Source: Cylindrobasidium torrendii FP15055 ss-10 | Taxonomy: Eukaryota; Basidiomycota; Agaricomycetes; Agaricales; Physalacriaceae | NCBI GenBank assembly: GCA_000934385.1 | Contig: KN880476.1 | Coordinates: 62,001-126,000 of the forward strand | Reading direction: 5' to 3' | DNA length: 64,000 nt | In this document: positions 22,129-33,487 of the stretch, piece after piece | How positions within the stretch are numbered: the first letter of the stretch is position 1 | How the letters are laid out: the number at the start of each line of letters is the position of its first letter | Notes under the pieces: model-generated | Told to the model about the DNA's origin: nothing | Database searches by the model: none | The model's input: only the letters and a program-made list of their open reading frames with translations | Program-made: the position numbers and the translations under genes

Positions 22129-23087
22129 ATGACTTCTACAAGGACTCCCCACGATGAAGATCAATATCTGGAACTCATCCGACGCGTATTAGAATCTGGC
22201 GCGACGCGTCCTGATCGTACTGGGACTGGGACACGCTCGATTTTTGCGCCCCAAAACCTGCGATTCTCCCTTGCCGACGATACACTGCCATTACTCACCA
22301 CCAAACGGACCTTTATGCGGGGAATACTCGAAGAGCTGCTCTGGTTTATCCATGGATCCACCGACTCGAAGCTGTTGTCGGAGAAGGGTGTGAAGATCTG
22401 GGATGGGAACGGGTCAAAGGAGTTTTTGGAGAAGCGAGGGCTGGGACACAGACGTGAGGGTGACTTGGGGCCAGTGTATGGATTCCAGTGGAGACACTTT
22501 GGAGCGGAATATGGTGACAGTGATCAGGATTATACGGATAAGGGCGTGGACCAGTTGAAGGAATGCATCGACAAAATCAAACACAACCCCACGGACCGCC
22601 GTATCATTTTGAGTGCATGGAATCCTAAAGGTAATCAATCCACAGAGAGTCGTCCAGGTCGTGCGTTGATATGTTGCCAGATATACCTCTCATGGCGCTG
22701 CCCCCGTGCCATATGATGTGCCAGTTTTACGTGCATTTACCAGAGACGCCAGAGCAGCGACCCAAGTTGTCCTGCTTGATGTTCCAACGTTCGGCCGATT
22801 TGGGACTGGGAATTCCGTTCAACATCGCGTCGTATGCGCTGCTGACTCATATGGTGGCCAAAGTCACCGGCACGGATGCACACGAACTCATCATCCAGCT
22901 CGGCGACGCGCATGTCTACTTGGACCATGTCGACGCGTTGAAGACGCAACTGGAGCGGGAGCCCAAGCCGTTTCCGAAAATCAAATGGGCGCGGGAGGTG
23001 ACGAATATTGAAGATTTCGTATATAGCGACGTGATACTGGAGGGATACAACCCGCATCCCAGTATTCCGATGAAGATGAGCGTGTAA
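22129..23087 (+). CDS. Thymidylate synthase
   Basis: Exons 22129-22630 and 22681-23087; 302 residues, as expected. It makes dTMP from dUMP with methylene-tetrahydrofolate. Visible family marks: RPDRTGTGT near the N-terminus (phosphate-binding arginine), TTKRTFMRGILEELLWF, LGPVYGFQWRHFGA, DRRIILSAWNP, the catalytic cysteine in MALPPCHMMCQFYV, QRSADLGLGIPFNI, and HVYLDHVD. The intron falls just before the catalytic loop. ATG 22129 gives a normal length; an upstream in-frame ATG at 22060 would add 23 residues with no family match. Confidence 0.95.
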
Positions 23088-23531
23088 TGGTGTTTATATC
23101 CTTAATTATATCGGGCCGCGGAGACGAGGCCGATCAGACGCGTGATGGTGTGACAGTCCAATATTTCTCCTCGTGCCTTCAACGTTGTTTCTGGATATTA
23201 TGTGCTGTGTGGTGCGTGATCCTCATTTTGCTTCTTTCCCTTTGTTTCTCATCTAAAGGCAAGGTCTGGGAATGACCGTATCGTTATTCCTAATCACCGC
23301 CTTTTGGCTGGTGCTCGTCGCGGCGGTGGAATCTCTTCCGTACGTGTCATTTTATACCAACTAGGACCGACTGACGCCCGAAGCAGCAGCGGACGGCAGA
23401 GCACCGAGGCCGCCGTTTTCGCGCTTGGGTATGTGCTGCGATTTGGATCGTCCCGCCTAGCTCATCCGTTTCACAGCGCGATTAGCGTTGGGGACGTTGT
23501 CGTCAACCAGCCTACGCCTGGCCTCGCTGGC
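23088..23531. other. Intergenic, possible 5' leader of the next gene
   Basis: The reading frame of the next gene is open from 23304, but has no ATG before 23532 and the upstream codons look arbitrary. Thymidylate synthase 3' UTR and the promoter of the next gene are expected here. Confidence 0.4.
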
Positions 23532-25703
23532 ATGATACCGATGGTTGCTGGATTCTTCCCCGTGTTCTCCTACTCCACCCTGGTCTTCGTCGTTGGATAC
23601 ATTCTGGCCAAACTCCGGTCATGGCTACACTTCAGACAGCGCGGTCCCCACTACCTGGAATACGAAGACGAAAGCAATGTCGAGCTGCTCCCCACCAGTG
23701 TCGCGGATATTCGGCCTGAGTTCAAGGATTTCCCTGTTCTTCCGCCAGTGGTTCCCTCTCCCCAGCATCGTCCCAGCCGGGCCGTGGACCTTGCATTGGA
23801 CCGTCTGAATCAATCCAAAAGCCACAATCGCAGCCAGAGCTCGAGTCTTCCCCGTTCATTTGGAAAGCTCTACTCGCCACCAAGGCCACTCAGCCCCCAT
23901 TTCCGTTCAACACCCAGCTCTCCGTCGCTGCTCTTCGAGAACGGTGTCCATCCCCGTCGACCGTTCGCCAATCGTGAGATGACCTCGGACCTTGGGGTCT
24001 CGTCAGACACACTTTTTGGCATCCAGAGATCTGTTTCAAATCGCAGCGAGGACATTACAGAGCTCTACCTCAAGCTCAAGGCTGCCTCACCACCGCACTC
24101 GCCGCCTGTTTCTCACTCGTCCGAGCAAGACATCACGTTAGTGAATACCGAGACCGACCTCATCGACTTCTCGCCTAAACACCGGGCTTTCATTCTCGGT
24201 GAATTTGGCGGTTTGGTTGCGTCGCCGGCACAAGTGTCCGTGGAAACACCTAAACGCGAGGAGGAGCCGCAGGACATGACAAGGTGGGACGACGATGAAG
24301 AAGTTGGCTGGGATGTGCAAGTGGTCAGTCCTTCGGTGGCTGCCGCGCCTCTGAGCCCGCTGTCACCACTTGAGCTAAGGCCGAGCTTCATGCGTGATGA
24401 AGCTATGCAACACTGGCGCTCGGCTACTGTCGATTCGCCGGAGGCAGTCGACGAGCCAAAGACGCCTCCGATGCTGACTGTGGAAGAGCCCTCTTCTGAC
24501 GAGGAAGATTCAGACGACAGTGCGAGTACACACTCACGGGAACCTTCAGAGGTTGGGTACACGAGTGACCCCTTCGCGGACCCCTCAACACCGGATATCA
24601 TGGCCAGCAGGTCGCCAGCAGTGGCTTTCGTACCGCTAGCCGACGATCCATTCGAGGACCCGCCGCTTGCGGACTTGGAGATACCTTTCTCGCCGGTTTT
24701 CCCTCCCACCGTGGCTGAATTGGAAGCTCATGGAGATATCGACCTTACGCCTCAACACGAAGTCGATGAGTTGGTCGGGCCTTCAGTGGTTCTTGACCCC
24801 TCTCCTTCGTCATTGGATCCTTCCTTCGATACTCGCGTTGAAACCATGCCACTTCTGGATGAAGCTGGACAGCCAGCAAGCCCTCATCCTATTCTCGCCA
24901 TCGATACCGCCATGGACAAGGTTTATGGCATTTCTATGGACAAGGAGTATACTCAGCCGGAATCCTCGGTCGCGCCTGAGCACTCCGCTCTTCCCTCCCC
25001 CGCCGAGGACGACATTCCTCTTCCAGACGTTGACGACACCCATGACCCTAATGAAACCGATCCTAAAGACGAAGCATCTTCATCTGAAGCCGCGATGCTT
25101 CCTCTACCAAAGGATGACCCAGACATGCTCGCTGTGGAGGATGGCATTGCCGCAGAGTCCGTACAGACGCCAACGCCGCCAGATTCGCCTGTGCTTGCAC
25201 CGGCTCGTAGTCTCAAAGCGCGCCCAGCATGGTCTGTGCGAGCTGCAGATGCCCCTCCACTTGGCCTCAGCTCCAGCGGCTCCTCGAATGCCATGTCCGC
25301 TTCTCCAAGTGAGAGCACCAAGCCCTCAACTACCCCATTGCCGCCTTCTCGCGTGTCGACGCCAGTGGAAACAGCATCACCCGAACTACCCGCCTCACCA
25401 AAGCCAAAGTCACCTGAGATCCTGCTCTCGTCTGCGCTGCCTGGATCATTCCCCGAGGATGATGACCCGCCGATGGCGCCGCTGGTGACCGAGCAATCGG
25501 TTGACAAGAGCGACCCTCAGGCGCGCGCGCGGCCGAGCCGTAGCCCGATTGATATTGCGCTGGCCATGCAATTGCGGCCTGGCCTTGGGCTCGGGGCTGA
25601 TCCTGCATGGATGGTGCGGTTCTTGATGTCGATGTTTGGCTGGATGGCGTTGATGATTTCGGGCACTGGTGGTGGGGATGGGTACCATGTTCCCACTCGG
25701 TGA
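23532..25703 (+). CDS. Membrane-anchored, largely disordered protein of unknown function
   Basis: Single exon, 723 residues from ATG 23532. One hydrophobic segment near the N-terminus (GFFPVFSYSTLVFVVGYILA, about residues 7-26) is followed by Arg/Lys-rich sequence, which suggests a single-pass or signal-anchored protein with a cytosolic tail. The middle 600 residues are rich in Ser, Pro, Asp and Glu with acidic patches (SSDEEDSDDSAS). The C-terminus has another hydrophobic run (WMVRFLMSMFGWMALMIS). I do not recognise the family. The frame extends upstream to 23304 without ATG, so a 5' exon cannot be excluded. Confidence 0.65.
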   Translation: MIPMVAGFFPVFSYSTLVFVVGYILAKLRSWLHFRQRGPHYLEYEDESNVELLPTSVADIRPEFKDFPVLPPVVPSPQHRPSRAVDLALDRLNQSKSHNRSQSSSLPRSFGKLYSPPRPLSPHFRSTPSSPSLLFENGVHPRRPFANREMTSDLGVSSDTLFGIQRSVSNRSEDITELYLKLKAASPPHSPPVSHSSEQDITLVNTETDLIDFSPKHRAFILGEFGGLVASPAQVSVETPKREEEPQDMTRWDDDEEVGWDVQVVSPSVAAAPLSPLSPLELRPSFMRDEAMQHWRSATVDSPEAVDEPKTPPMLTVEEPSSDEEDSDDSASTHSREPSEVGYTSDPFADPSTPDIMASRSPAVAFVPLADDPFEDPPLADLEIPFSPVFPPTVAELEAHGDIDLTPQHEVDELVGPSVVLDPSPSSLDPSFDTRVETMPLLDEAGQPASPHPILAIDTAMDKVYGISMDKEYTQPESSVAPEHSALPSPAEDDIPLPDVDDTHDPNETDPKDEASSSEAAMLPLPKDDPDMLAVEDGIAAESVQTPTPPDSPVLAPARSLKARPAWSVRAADAPPLGLSSSGSSNAMSASPSESTKPSTTPLPPSRVSTPVETASPELPASPKPKSPEILLSSALPGSFPEDDDPPMAPLVTEQSVDKSDPQARARPSRSPIDIALAMQLRPGLGLGADPAWMVRFLMSMFGWMALMISGTGGGDGYHVPTR

Positions 25704-26069
25704 AGTCCTCCCTGCCTTTTCTAGACGTTAAATGTGTTTCTCTGTTTACCCCGCTTGGATCTTTTACGACGTACATACTCACTAGGATTCGTTTTATCGT
25801 CACATATGCATACCATCGTGCCTCTCTCTCTCATTGACTCTGCATTTTCCACATTGTTTTGTTGCATAGTATCTAGGTATTCTACGCCGTTTATCTATTA
25901 TCTAGTCTTTCGTGTACTGCGCGCCGTTGGGCACTCCTTAATATTATTAATGCGTGTATAGTTCGGCTAGCTGCACGCTAGCGGAGTGTTTTGCGGACAG
26001 AATGCTTGAATATGCTGGATAAATGATATTTGGCAGACGCTATTGTTACATACAACCGGTCTTGCGGTA
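25704..26069. other. Convergent intergenic region
   Basis: AT- and pyrimidine-rich 3' UTR sequence between two converging genes. No gene seen. Confidence 0.45.
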
Positions 26070-27622
26070 TCAGAATATTGTGCCATCGCTAACCAGGTCA
26101 ATGGGAGGCCCACCGGTCGCGGGACGCTTCGCCTTTGCAATCTCGCGCCCTCCTTTCCATGTAGCGGATTCTAAAACCTGCGCGAGGGAGAGCTGGTCAA
26201 CAGTGAGTCCAAGCTTGCTGCGAATAGCATCGGCCGTGCGGTCCCTACCCAACAATGTCAGTCAGGCATCAAACGGGCTTGAGTGAAGGGCGTACAGAAG
26301 AACAACAGTCATCGCTCGCCACTCAACAATAGCTGAATCCGATGCTTCTGCCTTTGGTAGCTTCGATACCTGGTCGACGGGAAGGGCACCCTCCTTGAGC
26401 GACAGCACGCCCAGATCAAGGAAGAGTCCGCCATTGCGGTATTCAGGCAGACCCGTCATGTCCTCCTTTCCGACGATATCCCATTTGAGGACCTTGACGA
26501 TGGCTTCGATGACAGAGTAGGTGAGCCATTGCGTGAGTTTGTGGAAGGGGACGATTTCGTCGCCTGGGGCAGTGGCGGATGCTTTGAGAACAGAGCAGGG
26601 CCAGGCGTCGCCGAGGGGAACGTCTCCGAGGACGACGCGCGAAGCTGGCCAGATGGGGTTCAGACCATCGATGAGGACGTGCCAAAGGGCCGCAAATGGT
26701 ACTTGGCGTGTTGTTCCGGTTACTGTGGACTGCGACTCAAGGAAATCTATGGCATGGGGTAAATGCAAGTTCGAGTGACATCCTTGAATATATCGTGTAC
26801 GTACCTAACAAGTTTCCTGGGCGTCCATCCGCGCCGAATAATTCTGGGCTTGCGGACATGGCTTTGGAAAGGTTGATGAGAAGGTTGGTGCGTCCTTCAA
26901 GGCCGACCATGGGGTTGCTGTCGCTGACCTGCATAAGTTTGGACAACTCTGACACGGTCACCTTTTTCAATCCCTCAGCTTTTGGAATAGTTCAGGTTGG
27001 GGATCGACGAATTGATAACACACTTACCATCGACTTGGTGTGGTCCATCAGGCTTGCTCGAGAAGAACCCGCTGACGAACATATGCAAACTGGCGATAGC
27101 AAGACCTTCCGAGCGGCCGAACTTCTTCCCAGTGGCGGGGTCATCGAATGCCCAATCTTTGCCAGCGCCGGCATCCAGCAGAACAGAAACGACGAAGAGA
27201 TCGATGAGGCGTTTGCACTTCTCCTTCTCGTTGAGTCCAGTCCAGGATTCGAGGAGGGGTGTGATTCTGTCGGCACCAGCTTCAAAGTGTCTCCAGCGTC
27301 CATGAGGTGGAATCTGGGGTATGAACACGCGTCAGACGCGCCTTCATGCGGAAGTCTATACGCACGGCGGCGAAGTTGTCACCGAAGTCGCGCTATGCGT
27401 GCATGAGTGTCGACTCTTCTACACATTCCTATTTAAAGCTACCTTCATAAGCCCTAAGCAAAAGTCGGCAACCTCTGCCTCCTTGTCTGGATGATAGTCA
27501 AAGTACTGGAGTTTGCCCTCTTTCGCGAGTTCGAACACGCGGCCGCATCGTTCGCGGACGGCGGGGAGTGTGCGGAGGTACGCAGCAGTCTGCTGGGGCG
27601 TCAGTGTAGCGCTGATGTTCAT
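26070..27622 (-). CDS. DUF1688 uracil catabolism protein (URC4/URG3 family)
   Basis: Exons in reading order: 27622-27443, 27392-27366, 27313-27028, 26978-26805, 26746-26296, 26244-26070; 430 residues, normal for the family. Diagnostic strings: TAAYLRTLPAVRERC, the DRDFG-like RDFGDNF, IPPHGRWRHFEAG, LLDAGAGKDWAF, RSEGLAIASLHMF, FRNGGLF-like YRNGGLFLDLGVL, and EWRAMTV. In yeasts and Aspergillus these proteins act in the URC pyrimidine-degradation pathway that opens the uracil ring by a route distinct from dihydrouracil; the exact step is not settled. Exon 2 is only nine codons, fixed by the conserved RDFG motif. Start taken at MNISATL rather than MHHLLP nine codons upstream. Confidence 0.88.
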
Positions 27623-28087
27623 GGTGGTCGATGGCAAGAGATGATGCACGCGACGATCGGCTACTATAAGCGCGTCGACGATAAGATACGAGTATAGACG
27701 CCGCGGCAGGCACGATTAGGCGGCGGCGTTGGCATTCCCATTGTTCCTTACTAATTCGGAGTTCCAGATAGTAGCTCGAGGGATTTATCTGAGACTTGCT
27801 TGTCGGCGAATTGGCAGCACATTCTGGGGTAAACTAGGTCTGATCATTATGTGAACGTCTGCATTAGTTTAAGAGGATAACAGAGTTGCACTATGAAGTG
27901 ACAATCAGAGTGAGGAGCCAGGAAAGGCAGTCGAATCTCTCAAATCTCTATACAAGTACAGAAAATATATCAAATCTTAGGTACTATGGCTACAGTTTTA
28001 TTCCAATCTTCCGCGCCTATGAGCACAACTATCAAGACAGCTGCCCTCCTCATCCTCGACATCGACCTCGCCGCGCCTCGCCTCACC
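27623..28087. other. Intergenic region
   Basis: Promoter of the DUF1688 gene and 3' UTR of the histidinol phosphatase gene, both on the minus strand. No gene seen. Confidence 0.4.
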
Positions 28088-29139
28088 TCACGTTGATGGA
28101 TGTCGCTCTTCCCAAAACGGATGCTCCCACCAATCTCCCTTCACTTGAGCAGGACGCACCCATCTCCCACCCTCATTAGCCACACTTGTCCTTTCGAGAT
28201 ACCATAGCTCTGTGACATTCATTCGACGCAGGTATTCTGCTGTGGGTCCATAGTTGAGTCCGACCATGTGAGGCCCGTGGCTGTCGTCCGAGAGCGTCAG
28301 ACGTCCACCATGTTTCAATATCAGCTGCAGAAAGGTCAGAATAACGTCTGGACAGCCAGCTGGGAGACACCAGTGAGCGCCTTTGCACTAACCTTGAGCG
28401 CATCTTCCCCTGGATACGCTGTAGCCCACTTCTTCCTCAGCGCGGCTGCGTTGACCTCGAAAAGAGCCCCATATCTTACAGCCTCCTCGATGTTGCGTTC
28501 AATTTTGGTTATGACTGCAGGATAGCTTGAAAACGAGATGGATGGTTTGTATAAACGACACAAGTCAAGATGTCCGATGACTTCAGGCTTCACTGAGCGA
28601 ATGAGATCATACTGAGCATCAAAATATCGGCAGAGATATTCGTTCCAAGGATCCTCTCCGCCGCAATCCGAAAGTGCTTGTTCGAAAGTAGCGAGGTCGA
28701 AGTCGATTGGCTTGCCGCCAACGTGGTGGATAGAACCAACGACGTATTCAACCTTGCCCTGTGCTAGTATCTCTTGCAACCTCTGGAGATCCAGCGCAGA
28801 GATGTACTCTGTCTCCAGACCGACTAGCAAATCGATAGTCCCAGCGTACGCGGCCTTGAGTCTCTCGGCCTCTACCAAAAAGGCCTGAAACTGGCGCTCC
28901 AGTTGAATGACTTCCAAATCCGCCTGGCCGTTGTTACGATGTCAGCGTGTCGCTCCCTGGTGCGTATGGGCCACACAAACCTCTTCAGGGTAGAGGTCTT
29001 CGGTGCGATAGCGCGGGACATGTTCTGTGAGCCCAAATAACACGAACTTCTGGCGAACGGCTTCTTTGACTACATCTTCGAGCGTCCCCGCGGCGTGTTT
29101 GCAAAATTCACCAGAGTGGGAATGGTGGCTAAAAGGCAT
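28088..29139 (-). CDS. HIS2: Histidinol-phosphatase, PHP family
   Basis: Exons in reading order: 29139-28981, 28923-28393, 28324-28088; 308 residues. It removes the phosphate from histidinol phosphate, the penultimate part of histidine synthesis. PHP metal ligands are visible: HHSHSGEFC at the start, GLTEHVPRY, LVGLETEYI, YVVGSIHHVGG, EVIGHLDLCRLY, FEVNAAALRKKW and, in the last exon, LTLSDDSHGPHMVG. The N-terminal MPFSHHSHSG fits the family, so the ATG at 29139 is used rather than the one 20 codons upstream. Introns have canonical ends and phase 0. Confidence 0.93.
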
Positions 29140-30509
29140 CTTGTGAGAATTTGCGCGATCGAGATCAGGATTCGGTTTGCAACCGTTTGCTGAATACATA
29201 GCATGAACGGCGCCACGGTCGAAGGCGCATGACGCCCGTCAGTACGAGCCAATATATAACTACGGGAACTATATATTGTGAAAACCATTTTGCAGAGGTA
29301 AGGATTAGTTATCCATGATCTCTGGTGCTGTTTGAAGTGTTCACTCATGCTTGTCCTGGTGCTGGCAGATATCAAAGGCGTATGATACACACAGGGATAT
29401 AATTACAAGCAAGCTATTCAAACCACATTGCGACGAAAGGAAGCCCTCTTTTGATAAATAATATTATACAAAGCCCCGGTGCCGACTCAAGCGAAGTGTC
29501 AGACAGCCGCTGTGCCCGCGTAACGCTGTGCGCATGTACTGCAATTTGGGTTCTACAAACGGTGCCATACATCCAGTTTTCACGCGTCTGCGAGTGCCTG
29601 AAGCATAGGTTATATGCATTGGTGAGTTGTAAATCACGATCGCTCGTTTAAATTTCGGTGATCGGCCCGGCTCGCGTTAACAAAGACATCGCCATTGTTG
29701 GACCCAGTACAACTGACCGATAACCACACGAAATCTACTGTGCGATTAAATTATAAGGCACATCTCCTCTCGATAGCATCATTGCGCCAGCGTGAGCTAC
29801 ATCTAAGGCAGTAATGTCCATTCTCAGCCTCAGTCCCAAATAGTACTGTAACCTCATACAGTTCTATATCACGGAGATCTTATATGCCAATGTGTTAACA
29901 GCAGTGAAAAGCTCAGGAACGACTGATGTCTAATTTGAGTCAGGAATGCAACACGAGTCAGTTAGGAAGCCATTATGAGGCGTAAACTCGCCATCGTTGA
30001 CGGACCTCAGTTCGTTGTAGACACTCTATGCAACCAGTACGCGCTGGTGCGAGTGCTTAGGATGTAGTGGACGCACTGTGCTACTAGCATGAGGATCACC
30101 CTGGGATCACCTGTTCGTGCTTTTACCTGAACCCGGGACACGCCCGAATCCCAATGTTTTCGATTATGAAGATGACAGTCTGTGACTCATCCCAGCTCAT
30201 AGATAAACGCGAAATAAAGACGAAGATAGCCGTAGGGCGCCGCAGTAATTCTAAGAAGTGTGGCGTGTGTTAGAGAATGAGAAGAGAAAGAGGACTGCCA
30301 GGTAGCGGTGTCCTGTATTAGGGAATTATGCATCCGGGCGCGCAGATTGCACAGGTTGCGGCTTTGCGACGGAGCGACGGCCATGCGCAGACAACGAGGC
30401 GGTGCAATTGTGAATAACGTGAAGGGCCTTATTCAACTGGGGGTATGTAAAGGCTCGGAGGTGACGGTCACACTCGACACAGTCTCACCCATTCACGACC
30501 ACCACAAAC
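29140..30509. other. Long divergent intergenic region without a gene
   Basis: 1.37 kb between HIS2 (minus) and the protein kinase gene (plus). It is AT-rich, short ORFs at 29451-29651 and 30187-30384 show no family resemblance or splice context, and I find no tRNA or repeat. Presumably two promoters and long leaders. Confidence 0.4.
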
Positions 30510-32449
30510 ATGGGTTCACAACAAAGTCTGCTTGAGAAACACCAGCAGCACCGTGATAGCGCCGGCTCGTCGTCGACAGGAGGAAGTCGTCCAAGTACGC
30601 CTCACGCACTTGCGTCCAGCTTGAAGAATCGTCTTTCTGGACAATTTCGTGGACGACGAGATGAGGAAGTTGAAAGCAAGTCACAGCCACAAACGCATCT
30701 GTCTGTAGCGCCTCAAATCCAGACCCAAAACGTGAGTTGTCTATTTCGAGTCGGTGGCTGTGTTCCGTCCTACAAGTTCCCCTTCCACGACCACCTTCCG
30801 CTCCTTTGGTGGTGACGCCAGCTCTCCAACTTCGTTTTGTCGACACCCTTCGCACATCTGTTCCGTCTGGCCGCCTGAGAACTGCGCTGACACGTATCTG
30901 TGCTTGACCAGATACCACCATCAGCCCCTGCTCCAGCCCCATCTCAACCGCCCGCTCTCGCGATGCCAGCACCGTCAACCGTTCCCTGCCAGGTATGCCG
31001 CTCGGTTTTTTTGATCTACCTGAACGTCTTGCTCATTCGCGCCCAGTACCGCACTGGAAAGACCCTCGGCAGTGGAACCTATGCCATCGTCAAGGAGGCT
31101 ATCCACGTCAGGACTGGGGAGTACTTCGCGTGCAAAGTCATCAACAAGAAGCTTATGGAGGGTCGTGAACACATGGTGCGCCCGCCCGCTCGCCGTCGAG
31201 ACCTCATAACTGATAAAACATCGATCATAGGTGCGGAATGAAATAGCCGTCCTCAAGAAGATTTCAAGCGGACACACAAACATTGTTACCCTCCGCGACT
31301 ACTTCGAGGTGCGCCGCCCCCTTCCAGCCCAATATAACCCTTATGAACTATTTCTAGACCGCCCACAACCTTTATCTATGCTTCGATCTATGCACGGGTG
31401 GAGAGCTTTTCGACCGGATATGTGCGAAAGGCAACTACTACGAAGCGTGCGTCCCCCTTCCAACTTGGATAACTCCTCTAATCCTCCATCAGAGATGCTG
31501 CTAGCCTTGTGCGCACCATCATGGGCTCCGTGCAATACATCCACTCATGCGGCATCGTCCACCGTGGTACGTTGTCTCCCCTTGCTTCCGAGACCACCGG
31601 CTCATAGCATCAAGATCTGAAACCCGAGAACCTGCTCTTCCGCACAAAAGCAGAGGACGCGGATATCATGATTGCAGACTTTGGTCTGAGCCGTGTGATG
31701 GACGAGAACAAGCACGCTCTGCTTACTGAAATCTGTGGAACTCCTGGATACATGGCACCTGAGATTTTCAAGAAGAGTGTGTGCACTGCCCTAGCATTTG
31801 TTCTCATGCTCATTCACACTCAGCTGGACATGGGAAGCCCGTAGATGTATGGGCGATGGGTGTCATTGCGTACTTCCTTCTTGCGGGATACACACCGTTC
31901 GACCGCGATTCGCAGCAGGAAGAAATGGAGGCTATCATTGCGGGTGACTACAAGTTCGAGCCGGCGGAGTACTGGGCGCAGGTCTCTGACACCGCGCGCG
32001 ACTTTGTGAGGGAGTGCTTGACCATCGACCCGACGAACAGGCCTACAGCAGACGAGGCGCTGAAGCACAAGGTGCGTTCCCATCTTCACATAAATGACTT
32101 TGTTCTGACATTCTCACAGTGGCTGTCGGACATCACCCCACACTTTGTTGCAGACCCTTCGAGCCCAAGTGGTGGTCCTACCGATTTGCTGCCGTTCGTC
32201 AAGAAGGCGTTCAACGCAAAGAAGACCTGGCGCAAGGCTGCGTTCTCTATCACTGCTCTCAACCGGATGTCTACGCTTGCTGCTGGGGGCGCAGGCGGTG
32301 GACTCAAGGACGATGTGCGCAAGCATATGGAGGAGAGTGAGCGCGAGCACATGGAGACGGCGTCCGTCATGTACCGTCATCTCGATACGTCGGACTCGGG
32401 CAAGGACGAGCTGGCGGATAAGCTGGAAAAGGTGACAATCCAGGCCTGA
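30510..32449 (+). CDS. Calcium/calmodulin-dependent protein kinase-like Ser/Thr kinase
   Basis: Exons: 30510-30731, 30912-30992, 31047-31175, 31231-31308, 31358-31446, 31493-31566, 31615-31776, 31824-32071, 32120-32449; 470 residues. N-terminal 100 residues are Ser/Pro-rich and begin MGSQQS, a possible myristoylation site. Kinase core from residue 102: glycine loop GSGTYAIV (109-116), K131 in FACKVINK, LCTGGELFDRI, HRDLKPENL, DFGLS, GTPGYMAPEI and DVWAMGVI. The GGELFDRI string and the tail after KHKWLSDITPHF resemble fungal CMK1-type CaM kinases, which respond to calcium signals. Intron 1 (180 bases) is long for this genome and might hide another small exon. The acceptor before the DLKPEN exon is AAG. 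Confidence 0.88.
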
Positions 32450-33487
32450 ATGCTATTTCCCTCCGCCGGGTTCGACCTGTTTGGAGGCAGTGAGTGGTGC
32501 ATCTCAGGATGGGCGAGGGACGTGGACGAGCTCAGGTTACGAATGTCGTAATGGACTTGCGCTTGCGCGCGGGTAAGAGTTAGTTTGTACAGTATTTTTT
32601 TCTTTGTTTTTTGCATCTAAGTAGTTGCTTTTATTACGAGTGCTCTCGACAACACGCTTGGTGTTTGCTTGATGTGGGACCAACGTCCATCCTTTGTTAA
32701 GTAGGCTGCATGTCGAACTCAAGCCGCGCTCTGCTCGAGTGAGTGACTTGGACAGGCTTTGAGAATGCTTTGTTAGACAAGTTAGCTTACAGAAATACAT
32801 GGACGATGGGTGAATCTGGCATCTGGGTGGCGCTGCGAGAGGCTGGTTCGGGCTTCTGTATCGCACCCATATATAGCATAACATCAAGTTGCAAAAGACG
32901 CGAGCACGAGATGAAAAGAGCCTTCAAATTCTCGCGAAAGTACATAGATGCATCGTGGCACTGACTACTGGAGGTCTGAACTTTATAACTTATATTATAA
33001 GTTTAACAAAGGTGGGTGCACAGGCACCCACTGCCCGCATAAAGATCGATCAATTCATGATGGCCTCGGACCAAAATGGAGACTGGTCACTCCTTCTCTG
33101 CTCTTATCATCATACTTGAATCTAGTCCTTCAAAGTTGTACAGCGGTAGCCCGTAGAGATAACGTGTCTTAACACGATCCCAGTCAAAACAACCGCTCCA
33201 GTTAAATTGACGAATGACAGGGAGGGTGTTTGTGACAGACAACGGCACGTTATAACCTCCATGGTACTCACCCCGCATTTCAGACTGGCACAGTCCTCTT
33301 AGATGAGATCAATTGGCGCACGCTGATTGGTTGTTGATTGGGTACCCTGCCATAGTAGCGACAGTGGTAAATACCTTGCCTCGGGACTTGGAATTCTTTC
33401 CCTTGCATTTCGCTTGATCTCGCTTTACAACCTCCCAGTTTATTTCCCTATTATCTCTCCTTACCATCTCGAACGCCTGTTGTCAAT
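32450..33487. other. Intergenic region
   Basis: 1.04 kb between two plus-strand genes. Minus-strand ORF 32537-32887 has no recognisable content. A pyrimidine-rich stretch at about 33390-33480 precedes the next ATG and looks like a 5' UTR. Confidence 0.4.

Noticed and set aside
6549..30000. A metabolic gene cluster linking transporter, DUF1688, HIS2 and thymidylate synthase
   Set aside because: The genes serve unrelated pathways, are on mixed strands and show no shared promoter feature.
29140..30509. tRNA or other RNA genes in the long gaps
   Set aside because: No TPsiC-loop-like GTTCGA-type sequence with a matching acceptor stem was found by eye; a covariance-model search would be decisive.
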